Source: Acidimicrobiaceae bacterium
Lineage (GTDB): Bacteria > Actinomycetota > Acidimicrobiia > Acidimicrobiales > Salinilacustritrichaceae
Direction: 5' to 3'
Assembly: GCA_003476595.1 (NCBI GenBank)
Contig: DMTU01000317.1
Span: 5,527-16,338, forward strand
Length of the DNA: 10,812 bases
Made by a program: the position numbers and the translations under genes. Positions 1 through 7,025 of the stretch are shown here, in pieces. The stretch's first letter is position 1. Every line of letters starts with the position of its first letter. A model generated the notes under the pieces. The model made no database searches, was not told the DNA's origin, and worked only from the letters and a program-made list of their open reading frames with translations.

Positions 1-181
1 CGCAGTTGTCGTCCTCGGAGGACCCGTTGCTTCCCGGCGTAGTCGCGTCGTCGGTGACCTCGACCGTCGGTCCGTCGACCGGATCGATGTAGGCGTCACT
101 CTCACCGTCGGCGGCGGCGGGCGCGGCTGTCATCGCCACGAGTGCTGCGGTGATGATCAGGAGTCGGACGACAACGCGCAT
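1..181 (-). CDS. Small secreted protein, N-terminal part (partial)
   Basis: The first 60 codons of a gene that leaves the window on the left. The start is ATG at 181-179, preceded by a purine-rich GGGAGGGGG stretch lying inside the end of the upstream lipoprotein gene. Residues 1-24 form a typical Sec signal peptide: MRVVVR, a hydrophobic stretch, then an AAPAAA region with a likely cleavage before D25. The mature part is acidic and rich in Ser, Thr, Gly and Asp, like a flexible linker, with a cysteine at residue 60. The coding region overlaps the lipoprotein gene by 25 nt, so the two are probably co-transcribed and translationally coupled. I do not recognise the family. Small secreted proteins of this look do occur beside type IV secretion genes in actinobacterial elements, but that is only a contextual guess. 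Confidence 0.6.
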   Translation of the reverse strand, partial: MRVVVRLLIITAALVAMTAAPAAADGESDAYIDPVDGPTVEVTDDATTPGSNGSSEDDNC

Positions 182-813
182 CCCGCCACCCCCTCCCACT
201 TCTGGAGCTCCTGGGCGGCGGCCAGCCGCCACTGGCCGTCGACGAGGCGCATCGTTGCGGAGATGTTGCGGGTGACGACGCTGTCGTCGAGCACTTCGTC
301 GGTGGCGACCCGGTAGACGACGTCGTCGTTGGTCGCGCAGTCCTGGATGGTCGCCGTGTCGCCCTGGACGTCGACGAGGCGGATCCGTCGCTCCTTGACC
401 GGGTCGTCGGCGGCACGGAGCGCGAGGCCAGCGTCCTGTCGCTGCTGGGTCTCGGCGACGACGTTGACGAGCTGGTCGCCGGTGGCGAGATCACGCAGCG
501 TCGCACTGTCCGGATCGACGGGGTCGGTGTTGGCCTCGAACCGCGCGTCCCAGAACTCGAGATAGCGAGCGGTGACCAGAGCCGCGACATCATCCGGCTC
601 CGTGGTCGTCAACGAGGTGTCGTCCGGTTCGCTCGTCGAGGTGGTCGAGGAAGAACTCGATGAGGTCGAGCTCGAAGACGACGACAAGTCCGGGATGGCA
701 TCGTCGTCGTCGCCCGAGCAGGAGCCGAGGACCAGGCACAGGGTCGCAAGAGCGAGTGCGGCACGCCGAGTCGGACTGCTGATCGTCCGGTGGTGTGGTC
801 CGATGTCGACCAC
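157..813 (-). CDS. Serine-rich lipoprotein with an NTF2-like-looking domain
   Basis: A 218-residue exported lipoprotein. I choose the GTG start at 813-811 because GGAGAGGA lies 7 nt upstream and it gives a compact signal: twin Arg at 16-17, a hydrophobic run at 18-30, and lipobox L29-G30-S31-C32. The reading frame stays open much further upstream, but that extension looks non-coding. After the cysteine comes an acidic stretch and a low-complexity Ser/Thr linker (about residues 42-65), which probably spans the envelope. Residues from about 72 to the end form an alpha+beta domain with an early aromatic helix (ARYLEFWDARF) and a late strand pattern (MRLVDGQWRLAAAQ). These resemble NTF2-like or SnoaL-like lipoprotein domains common in Actinomycetota. 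The role is unknown. It lies downstream of the sigma-like regulator across a 245-bp gap, and a secreted-protein gene overlaps its end. Confidence 0.75.
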   Translation of the reverse strand: MVDIGPHHRTISSPTRRAALALATLCLVLGSCSGDDDDAIPDLSSSSSSTSSSSSSTTSTSEPDDTSLTTTEPDDVAALVTARYLEFWDARFEANTDPVDPDSATLRDLATGDQLVNVVAETQQRQDAGLALRAADDPVKERRIRLVDVQGDTATIQDCATNDDVVYRVATDEVLDDSVVTRNISATMRLVDGQWRLAAAQELQKWEGVAGCALSSDS

Positions 814-972
814 CTGCGCTCCTCTCCTGGCACCCGCACGGGCGAGTGCCTCGGTCTGTTCTGACCGGAGGGGGCGGTGGAGACGTCGCGACTTTCGTTG
901 CGACACCGTGTCCCACAGGTCAACCCTGTTGTCGATGCCGGTCGCCCCATCTCGGTCGGGCCGACCAAACCG

Positions 973-992
973 GAGGGTCGCCGTTGACCCTC
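973..992. other. Hairpin in the gap between lipoprotein and sigma-like genes
   Basis: GAGGGTC (973-979) and GACCCTC (986-992) form a 7-bp perfect stem with a 6-nt loop. It lies in the 245-bp space (814-1058) between two minus-strand genes. There is no T-tract after it on the minus strand, so it may be a weak terminator, an attenuator or nothing. The same gap holds two copies of GATGCCGGTCG-type sequence about 100 bp apart. I see no gene in this gap. Confidence 0.3.
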
Positions 993-1058
993 GCCGGAGA
1001 TCGTAGCGACGCAAATCGGGACGTGCTTCGCAAAGTGTTGATGCCGGTCGAAACGCTC

Positions 1059-1760
1059 TCACGCCGCCGGGCCGAGCTCCTGCTGGAGCCGGCGCTCGGC
1101 CCGCCATCGAACGCACACGACGTTGCCGGTCGTCATGTCGTGGTCGACGGCGACATCCTCGATTGGATCGTCTCCGACCCGGGTCCGGAGGATCATGTCG
1201 TAGGCACGACGCGAGATGAGGCCGGTGTCGGCTGAGGCGAAGAACTCGCGCAGGGCCATGCCGACCAGAACGCAGTGTTCGGCAGACGGCACGGTGCGCG
1301 AGACATCGGGCTCGGCGACCGACACCTCGGCCCACCCGTTCGGGTTCTGCTCGGCGAGGTAGCGCTTCCGGGCATCCATCAACACGTTGCCGGCGACGCG
1401 GCCACGACGGTTCGGCGGATAGGTGCGGATCCGCTCCCACGCCAGCGACACCATCTCCTCGAACGCGTCGCCGTCCGAGGAGAACTGCCTCAAGGCCAGG
1501 TCGACGATGCCCGGGAGCAGAGCTTGGAGCAGCGTCCGGGCGGCGGTCGTGTCGGCGGGCGCGAGTCGTGCGAGCGCGGCCAGGACCTCGGTGGAGCGAT
1601 CCCGGTCTCGTCGGGCGTCGAGGACCGCGCCGAGATCGGACAGGCCCCGCAGCGCCGGCTCGGACCGGGCCCAGCGACGGACGCTGCGGGCGCCCTCGCA
1701 GGTGTGTTCGAAGTCGACTCGCCACTCGTGGTCGAGCGCTTCGGTGGTTCGCATCATCAT
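1059..1760 (-). CDS. Sigma-70-like regulator of the element
   Basis: A 233-residue protein. The start is the first of three consecutive ATGs at 1760, with GAGGAG 6 nt upstream. The frame is open to 1898, but that extension reads through the 12-bp repeat array and gives an artificial four-residue repeat. The middle (about residues 65-130) looks like sigma region 2: a long helical stretch, a DAFEEMVSLAWERIRTYP segment, then an RVAGNVLMDARKRYL helix comparable to the region 2.3-2.4 end of ECF sigma factors. The C-terminal part (about 180-230) looks like region 4 with an HTH (DPIEDVAVDHDMTTGNVVCVRW). No long linker or anti-sigma gene is visible. It faces the repeat arrays and the divergently read conjugation genes, so I infer that it acts on that control region. 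It could instead be a sigma-derived DNA-binding repressor or a replication-associated protein. Confidence 0.6.
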   Translation of the reverse strand: MMMRTTEALDHEWRVDFEHTCEGARSVRRWARSEPALRGLSDLGAVLDARRDRDRSTEVLAALARLAPADTTAARTLLQALLPGIVDLALRQFSSDGDAFEEMVSLAWERIRTYPPNRRGRVAGNVLMDARKRYLAEQNPNGWAEVSVAEPDVSRTVPSAEHCVLVGMALREFFASADTGLISRRAYDMILRTRVGDDPIEDVAVDHDMTTGNVVCVRWRAERRLQQELGPAA

Positions 1761-1804
1761 GGTGAACTCCTCGTGTCGGATGGACACGGGGACCGTGCGA
1801 TGAG

Positions 1805-1852
1805 GCGTTCCGGTCAACGTTCCCGCCAGCGTTCCGGCGAGCGTCCTTTCTC
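1805..1852. repeat. 12-bp tandem repeat array 1 (iteron-like)
   Basis: Four head-to-tail 12-bp units at 1805, 1817, 1829 and 1841. The first three read GCGTTCCGGTCA, ACGTTCCCGCCA and GCGTTCCGGCGA; the last (GCGTCCTTTCTC) keeps only its first part. The period is slightly over one helical turn. The array lies 45 bp upstream of the sigma-like gene start, in the divergent control region. Iterons or stacked operator sites are the natural reading. Confidence 0.8.
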
Positions 1853-1862
1853 GAGATTTCTT

Positions 1863-1883
1863 GTCCCGGGCCGGATCCGGGAC
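1863..1883. promoter_or_regulatory. Inverted repeat GTCCCGG / CCGGGAC
   Basis: GTCCCGG (1863-1869) and CCGGGAC (1877-1883) are 7-bp inverted arms around a 7-nt centre, between the two repeat arrays. The same CCGGGAC core returns at 2056-2062 and at 2683-2689 and 2770-2776 upstream of the relaxase. It is a plausible dimer-binding site for an element-encoded regulator; the protein is not known. Confidence 0.4.
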
Positions 1884-1952
1884 GATGGCCGTGCTCACGG
1901 GACGGTGCCGGGGCGAGATGAGGACAGTTCACGGGGTCGATCATCTGTCCCG

Positions 1953-2000
1953 CCGTTCCGGTGAACGTTCCCGTGAGCGTTCCGGTGAACGTCCCGGAAG
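1953..2000. repeat. 12-bp tandem repeat array 2 (iteron-like)
   Basis: Four head-to-tail units at 1953, 1965, 1977 and 1989: CCGTTCCGGTGA, ACGTTCCCGTGA, GCGTTCCGGTGA and a degenerate ACGTCCCGGAAG. The order of variants (CGG, CCG, CGG, degenerate) is the same as in array 1, 148 bp away, so one array is probably a duplication of the other. Array 2 lies about 100 bp upstream of the first plus-strand gene, and array 1 lies beside the minus-strand regulator. Each direction of transcription therefore has its own array. Confidence 0.8.
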
Positions 2001-2007
2001 CCCGATT

Positions 2008-2063
2008 TCACGGGATTCCCGGCCCGATAGCGTCCTTTATCCGTCCCGGATAGGCCCGGGACG
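2008..2063. promoter_or_regulatory. Palindrome-rich control segment
   Basis: Contains TCACGGGA (2008-2015), the reverse complement of part of the second unit of array 2; TATCCG-TCC-CGGATA (2038-2052), a near-perfect 15-bp palindrome; and GCCCGGGACG (2054-2063). The stretch AGCGTCCTTT (2029-2038) repeats the end of array 1 (1840-1849). This is probably the promoter/operator of the plus-strand operon. I cannot assign -35/-10 boxes with confidence. Confidence 0.4.
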
Positions 2064-2096
2064 CGAGATGCACCCCAGTTCTCGGCCTAGTGGGAC

Positions 2097-2636
2097 ATGG
2101 CACTCCCCGATCGGCTGGAGATCCACCCGGCCGCGTACCCGAACCTCGAGGTGCACCGAGCCGGGTTCCCGCTCGACCACCCCTACCTCGAGCAGTGCTG
2201 GAGCCCGATCCTCGGCCCGAGCTCGGTCCTGTTGCTGCGCCACACCGCCCAGCTCTGGCGAGACTCGGACCCGGCCGTCGTCGACAGCGCTGATCTCGCA
2301 CAGCAGATCGGCCTCGGCAAGGGTCGCGGCACCCACAGCCCACTCGGCCACACCCTGAATCGCATCGTCCGGTTCCGGTTCGCCCAATGGACGGACCCAG
2401 GCGTGCTCGACGTCTACACCGAGGTCCGCCCGCTCAGGGAGCGGGACCTCAGCCGCGTCCCCAACTGGAGCGCCGGCCGCCACGACGAGCTCCTCGGCCG
2501 CCATCTCGACTCGCTCAGCGCCCCAGCGTCTGCCTCGATGGCGGCGCCCGCGGACCACGCCTCGCTCATGGCCCAGCGCCTCGACGAGTTCGCCTCTTCG
2601 CGTAGCCACTCGATCCAGAGCGGACTCGGCCGATGA
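2097..2636 (+). CDS. Unrecognised 179-residue element protein
   Basis: Start ATG at 2097; the ribosome-binding site is poor (TGGGAC directly before it), so translation may be leaderless or start elsewhere. The protein is soluble with no signal or membrane segment. Residues 15-50 hold a conserved-looking block (PNLEVHRAGFPLDHPYLEQCW, then GPSSVLLLRH). Residues 60-110 read like a winged-helix (VDSADLAQQIGLGKG... SPLGHTLNRIVRFRFAQW), followed by a short strand region ending in TEVRPL. The C-terminal 45 residues are Ala/Ser-rich and probably helical. I recall similar proteins of unknown function in actinobacterial mobile elements but cannot name a family. Its place between the repeat arrays and the candidate origin of transfer suggests a DNA-binding accessory (relaxosome or copy control) function; this is inference. 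Confidence 0.7.
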   Translation: MALPDRLEIHPAAYPNLEVHRAGFPLDHPYLEQCWSPILGPSSVLLLRHTAQLWRDSDPAVVDSADLAQQIGLGKGRGTHSPLGHTLNRIVRFRFAQWTDPGVLDVYTEVRPLRERDLSRVPNWSAGRHDELLGRHLDSLSAPASASMAAPADHASLMAQRLDEFASSRSHSIQSGLGR

Positions 2637-2670
2637 CGCACTCAGTTGGGAAGACCGGCGCTCCGGATCA

Positions 2671-2777
2671 CACGCTCCGTGCCCGGGACGGCTCGCTGGA
2701 TGCAGCCCCTTCCTCCGGACACACCCTTGCAGGTTCCCCTGCGGGGAACCTGCCGGCCACGGAGCGTGCCCGGGACG
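2671..2777. other. Candidate origin of transfer (oriT)
   Basis: The non-coding 148 bp before the relaxase contains nested symmetry. An 11-bp perfect hairpin (GCAGGTTCCCC at 2729-2739, loop TGC, GGGGAACCTGC at 2743-2753) is enclosed by 10-bp inverted arms (ACGCTCCGTG at 2672-2681 and CACGGAGCGT at 2758-2767). A 13-bp perfect direct repeat CGTGCCCGGGACG occurs at 2678-2690 and 2765-2777. MobF systems usually have oriT next to the relaxase gene, with inverted repeats near nic. The nic position itself cannot be read from the sequence. A regulatory or terminator role is an alternative. Confidence 0.55.
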
Positions 2778-2784
2778 AGCGCCG

Positions 2785-5700
2785 ATGAGGTTCACCATCA
2801 CCCCGCTCGGTTCGACCGGCGGTCGAACCGTCGGCCAGGTGGTCGATGACATCGTCCGCTACCTCGAACCACGAGCAGCTGCATCCTCGATCGGTTCGCC
2901 CGGCGTGCCCGAGGGCGACGGCCCATCGAGCTACTACGCCGACCGCGGCACCGAGCCGGGACGGTGGATCGGCTACGGCGCCAAGGAGGCCCTCCTCGCC
3001 GGGTCGGTCGATCCGGCGGACTTCGCCCGGGTCATGGCCGGCCGCGACCCCCACACCGGTGCCCGGCTCATCACCGCTCAGGGCTCGGCCGGGCGACGCC
3101 CCACGCTCGGGGCCGGCACCACGACCCGCCTCGGCGTGAACGGGCTCCCCCTGTTCGACGCCGACGACACCGCCGCCGCTCTCGGGATGACGAAGCAAGA
3201 GGCCGGTGCCCTGATCGTCGCGGGCGAGCGTGCTGCATTCGGCGCCCTGCTGACTGCCCTGACCGGACAGCCCTTGCCGGTCGAGCCGGACGCCGCACGT
3301 GCCGCGCCGGTCATCGACGCTGACGGGAACCGGTGGATCACCCAGGCCGAGCTCGACCGGGTCGACGAGGCCCGCTCCCGTGGCGTCGCACCCGACACGG
3401 TCGCCGCCGCCGGTGCACCCGACGACCAGCTCTCGATCGCACAGGCGACTCGGCTTTCTGGTCTCACGTCGCGCTACCTCCGCAGCCTGTGCCGGCGCTA
3501 CGAGGATCATCGCGCCGAGATCGACACAGCCGTCGCCGAGGGGCGCAAGCCCCGTCGGGCGTACCTGGTCGGGTACCGCGGCACGAAGAACCAGTGGCTG
3601 GTCACCCGCGAGAACCTCGTCGCCTACCTCCACCGCCGCGTCGCGCCCGCTGTACGGGTCGGGTACGACCTCACCCTGACCACCGAGAAGAGCCTCGGCG
3701 TCCTCGCCCTCCTCGGCGACGACGACACCCGGGCGACGGTGCTCGATGCCATCGAGGCCGGCAACGACCGGGGACTCCACCATCTCGAGTACCGGGTGCT
3801 GTCCGCCCGGGCCAAGGGCCACCAGGTCGGCACGCGCGGTTGGACGGTCGCGTCGTTCCGGCACCTCACCAGTCGAGCGCTCGACCCGTTCCCCCACCAC
3901 CACAACGTCGTGGCCAACACCGTCATCGACGAACACGGCACCCGCCGGGCGATCGACGCCCGCCACCTCTACTGGCACGCCCAGGAAGCCTCTGCGCTGG
4001 CCACCGCCGAGATGCGCCACCTCCTCACCGAAACGCTCGGTGTCCGGTGGCGGCCGAGCCGGCATGGCGGCTGGGAGATCGACGGCATCGACGACGACCT
4101 CGTCCGCGAGTTCTCCCAGCGGCGCGGCGAGATCGATGACGCCATCACCGAACTCGAAGAAGCCATCGGACGGCGGACCAACCTCGACGAAGTCCAAGCC
4201 GTCATCACCTCGACCCGGCCCGACAAGACCCACGTCGACCCCAGCGAGCTCGTCGCCGGCTGGTGGCGACGAGCCCGATCCCACGGCCTGACACCGGAAG
4301 ACCTCAACGGCGTCACCGGCCGCGCCGGTGCGGCGCAGCACGTCGAGCGGGCCCGCGTCTTCGAACAGCTCGTCGACCCCGAGACCGGGCTCTGCGCCAG
4401 CAGTTCGATCTTCACCCGCAGCGACGTCATCGCCGCCCTGGTCGACCTCCCCGTCCCGACCGACGCCGGAGTCGACCAGCCGCTCCTCCTGCGCGCCGAT
4501 GACCTCGAACGACTCGCCGACGAGTTCCTCGCCCACGACGAGGTCATCCCGCTCGAACCCGTCGACCTCCCCCGGTCCAGCGCCCTCGCCCGCGCCGAGC
4601 TGTTCAGCACCCGCGAGATCCTCACCGTCCAACAGCGCATCCTCGACCACTTCGCCCACGGCCATCCAGCCCCCTCAGCCTTCGTCCCGGCGAGCATCCT
4701 CGCCGCCGCCACGGCAGCCAACCCGCGGCTCACCGACGAGCAGCGCAGCCTCGTCACGTCGTTCTGTCAGTCCGGTCGCCGGGTCCAGTGCGCCATCGGG
4801 CGCGCCGGCACCGGCAAGACCACCACCATGCGCACCGCGGCCACCGCATGGATCGCGGCCGGCCACCGGGTCATCGGCACCGCCGTCAAGGGCGAAGCCG
4901 CACGTCACCTCGCCGAAGGCGCCGGCATCCCGACCGAGACCGTCGCCTGGTTCCTCGCCCGACGCGACAGGCCGTCGCTTCCCCTCGACGACCGGACCGT
5001 GCTCATCATCGACGAAGCCTCGACCCTGTCGGACCGCGATCTCGACGCACTGCTCACCATCGCCGCCGAGCGAGGCGCGACCGTACGCCTCGTCGGCGAT
5101 CCCGCCCAGCACGGCGCCGTCTCCGCCGGCGGCATGTTCCGCCACCTCTGCGAACTTCACGCCGACCAGACCCCGGAGCTCACGACTACCCATCGGCTGA
5201 CCGACCCGACCGAGCGGCGCGCCGTCGACGCCCTACGCCGAGGCGACATCGACAGCGCACTCGAGCAGCTCGAGACCGCCGGCCGGCTCCACATCGCCGA
5301 CGACGAGATCGGCCTCTACGTCGGCATGCTCCAACGCTGGTGGACCGCCCACCTTGACGGCGACGACCATCCCATGGTCGACCGACGGCACCACACCCGC
5401 CGTCAGCTCAACCGCCTCGCCCGCCAGCTCCGCCGAGCCCACGGAGAACTCGGCGGCGCCGAACTGTCCGCTACCGGCGAGCGCCACTTTGCCGCCGGCG
5501 ACCGAGTCGTCGCCCGCATGGCCGCCCGCCACCTCCACGTCCCCGACCACCAGGACCGCTACCTGCGAAACGGTGCCACGGGGACCGTCACCGAGGCTGT
5601 CCCTGGACGGGTGCCGGCCGGTGACCGGCTCCGCATCGACTTCGACGGCATCGGCCCCATCGACGTCCCCCGCCAGTTCTTCGACGAACACGACGGCCCC

Positions 5701-6624
5701 GGCGGTCGGCGAGACGTCGGCATCGACCACGCATACGCCGTCACCAGCTACGCCGTCCAAGGGGCCACCTACGACTCGTCGACCAGCCGCATCGACGAGC
5801 ACGCCAGCCGGTCCGAGGCCTACGTCGACCTCACCCGCGGCCGCCACGCAAACCACCTGTACCTCACCCGCGGCCCCGAGTCCCCCGACGGCGAACACCT
5901 CCCCAAGGTGCCTCCGCCACCCGTGGTCGATGCCGTCAGCAACCGACTGCGAGCGTCCGGCCCGGAGCGCCCGGCAGTTGAGATCGACCCATCCGCTGCT
6001 CAGTTCACGGCAGCGACCTCGGAGATCAGTCCAGGACCACGCGTCGAGCCTCGTCGTGCTCGTCGCATGGCAATCCACCAACCGGACGATGATCTCGTCC
6101 ACCACTTCTCGCGAGTTCCCAGCGTCCCGTTCCTGGTGCGCCGCCGGGACGACCTGGTCGCCTCTGTCAGCGCGTTTCGGCACATCTGGCAAGTCGCTCC
6201 GACCGGACACGAGTCGTTCGCGTGGGCGCTGGGCGCGATGGCGAGATGCACAGACGTCGCGAACCGAACCGACCTCGCCGAGCGGATCGTTGGAATGACC
6301 CTCTCCGCCGCCGCAGAGGAGCTGCGCCGGCACCAGGGAAGCGAGCTTCCGCCATGGGCGCCCCATCATCTCCGGCTCGTGGCCGCGAGAGGGGGACGCC
6401 TCGGGGTTGCGGACCTCAGTCATCTCTACGACCGCATCGAGTCCTACCGCCGAGAGCGAGGCGTCGACCACCTTGACGACGCCGCTCCCGAGGAGGCACT
6501 CGTGGCGCTGCTCGGACCGCCGCCGCTCGACCCCGCAGAGCGAGCCGCCTACGTCCTCCTCGCCGAGGACATCCGCCGAACCGCTCAGACAACGACCCTC
6601 GACCAAGCAAGGGGCATCGCATGA
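2785..6624 (+). CDS. MobF conjugative relaxase-helicase (TrwC/TraA-like)
   Basis: A 1279-residue protein that would nick oriT, stay covalently attached to the DNA end and unwind it for transfer. Relaxase part: tyrosines Y26 and Y50-Y51 (the latter in SSYYADRGTEPGRW) match the two tyrosine sets of TrwC. The metal-binding triad is H360 (FRHLTSRALD), H371 and H373 (DPFPHHHNVVAN). Between them, before the YDLTLTTEKS block at 294-303, lies a segment of roughly 180 residues not found in TrwC, with two HTH-like patches (about 125-150 and 213-285). The SF1 helicase part has Walker A GRAGTGKT (672-679), Walker B VLIIDEAS (739-746) and GDPAQ (771-775), then C-terminal SYAVQG and YVDLTRGRHANHLYL motifs before a tail without recognised motifs. 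All key residues are intact. The ATG start has little ribosome-binding signal. The next gene overlaps by 4 nt (ATGA). Confidence 0.95.
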   Translation: MRFTITPLGSTGGRTVGQVVDDIVRYLEPRAAASSIGSPGVPEGDGPSSYYADRGTEPGRWIGYGAKEALLAGSVDPADFARVMAGRDPHTGARLITAQGSAGRRPTLGAGTTTRLGVNGLPLFDADDTAAALGMTKQEAGALIVAGERAAFGALLTALTGQPLPVEPDAARAAPVIDADGNRWITQAELDRVDEARSRGVAPDTVAAAGAPDDQLSIAQATRLSGLTSRYLRSLCRRYEDHRAEIDTAVAEGRKPRRAYLVGYRGTKNQWLVTRENLVAYLHRRVAPAVRVGYDLTLTTEKSLGVLALLGDDDTRATVLDAIEAGNDRGLHHLEYRVLSARAKGHQVGTRGWTVASFRHLTSRALDPFPHHHNVVANTVIDEHGTRRAIDARHLYWHAQEASALATAEMRHLLTETLGVRWRPSRHGGWEIDGIDDDLVREFSQRRGEIDDAITELEEAIGRRTNLDEVQAVITSTRPDKTHVDPSELVAGWWRRARSHGLTPEDLNGVTGRAGAAQHVERARVFEQLVDPETGLCASSSIFTRSDVIAALVDLPVPTDAGVDQPLLLRADDLERLADEFLAHDEVIPLEPVDLPRSSALARAELFSTREILTVQQRILDHFAHGHPAPSAFVPASILAAATAANPRLTDEQRSLVTSFCQSGRRVQCAIGRAGTGKTTTMRTAATAWIAAGHRVIGTAVKGEAARHLAEGAGIPTETVAWFLARRDRPSLPLDDRTVLIIDEASTLSDRDLDALLTIAAERGATVRLVGDPAQHGAVSAGGMFRHLCELHADQTPELTTTHRLTDPTERRAVDALRRGDIDSALEQLETAGRLHIADDEIGLYVGMLQRWWTAHLDGDDHPMVDRRHHTRRQLNRLARQLRRAHGELGGAELSATGERHFAAGDRVVARMAARHLHVPDHQDRYLRNGATGTVTEAVPGRVPAGDRLRIDFDGIGPIDVPRQFFDEHDGPGGRRDVGIDHAYAVTSYAVQGATYDSSTSRIDEHASRSEAYVDLTRGRHANHLYLTRGPESPDGEHLPKVPPPPVVDAVSNRLRASGPERPAVEIDPSAAQFTAATSEISPGPRVEPRRARRMAIHQPDDDLVHHFSRVPSVPFLVRRRDDLVASVSAFRHIWQVAPTGHESFAWALGAMARCTDVANRTDLAERIVGMTLSAAAEELRRHQGSELPPWAPHHLRLVAARGGRLGVADLSHLYDRIESYRRERGVDHLDDAAPEEALVALLGPPPLDPAERAAYVLLAEDIRRTAQTTTLDQARGIA

Positions 6625-6860
6625 ATCCGGATCTGGCCGAGCCGATCAGCTGGCCCGACATCGACCCACCGCCGGGACACCCGGTCGTCCTTGTCACCGT
6701 CAAGGAAGCCGGCCGCATGCTCGGGGTCGGGCGAACGACGGCCTACGAGCTCATCGCCAACGGTGAGCTCGAGGTGGTGCACATCGGTCGTTGCGCCCGC
6801 GTTCCGGTCTCGTCGATCCTCGACCTGGTGGAAGCACTCCGGAGCCGAAACGCCCGATAG
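6621..6860 (+). CDS. xis: Excisionase-type HTH DNA-binding protein
   Basis: A 79-residue protein. Residues 26-70 match the MerR-like HTH_17 / excisionase pattern: TVKEAGRMLGVGRTTAYELIANGELEVVHIG, followed by RVPVSSILDLVEAL. Such small proteins bind and bend attachment-site DNA to drive excision together with a tyrosine integrase. The start ATG overlaps the relaxase stop as ATGA, so its synthesis is probably coupled to relaxase translation, tying excision to transfer. The integrase gene follows after a 165-bp gap. The first 20 residues are Pro-rich and acidic, probably disordered. It could instead be a transcriptional regulator of the integrase; the neighbourhood favours excisionase. Confidence 0.85.
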   Translation: MNPDLAEPISWPDIDPPPGHPVVLVTVKEAGRMLGVGRTTAYELIANGELEVVHIGRCARVPVSSILDLVEALRSRNAR

Positions 6861-7025
6861 CCGTAGCACCTCACGGACCGTTGGGTACGATCGAGTTCCT
6901 CCCGCAGCGCAGGTCGGCCATCGGTCGCCGACTGCACACCGGGCTCGGGCGTCCTCGCCCCTCGAGTCAGCACGACTCGGCGCAAAGCCTGCGTCGCGCG
7001 TGCGCCACCTGTGGGAGGCGAGCCG

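Noticed and set aside
814..1944. Long minus-strand open frame joining the lipoprotein to 1944 (595 codons)
   Set aside because: The upstream part runs antiphase through the sigma-like gene and the repeat region and is Arg/Pro-rich shadow sequence. The lipoprotein has its own ribosome-binding site and lipobox at 813.
1805..2000. CRISPR array
   Set aside because: The 12-bp units are directly adjacent with no spacers, and no cas genes are present.
2668..4665. 665-codon minus-strand open frame opposite the relaxase
   Set aside because: It is the antisense shadow of a very GC-rich gene, Gly/Val/Asp-rich with no motifs, and it also crosses the oriT-like spacer.
6861..7025. Integrase promoter with TACGAT at 6886-6891
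   Set aside because: A -10-like hexamer is present, but no convincing -35 element lies at the right distance; in GC-rich DNA this is too weak to call.
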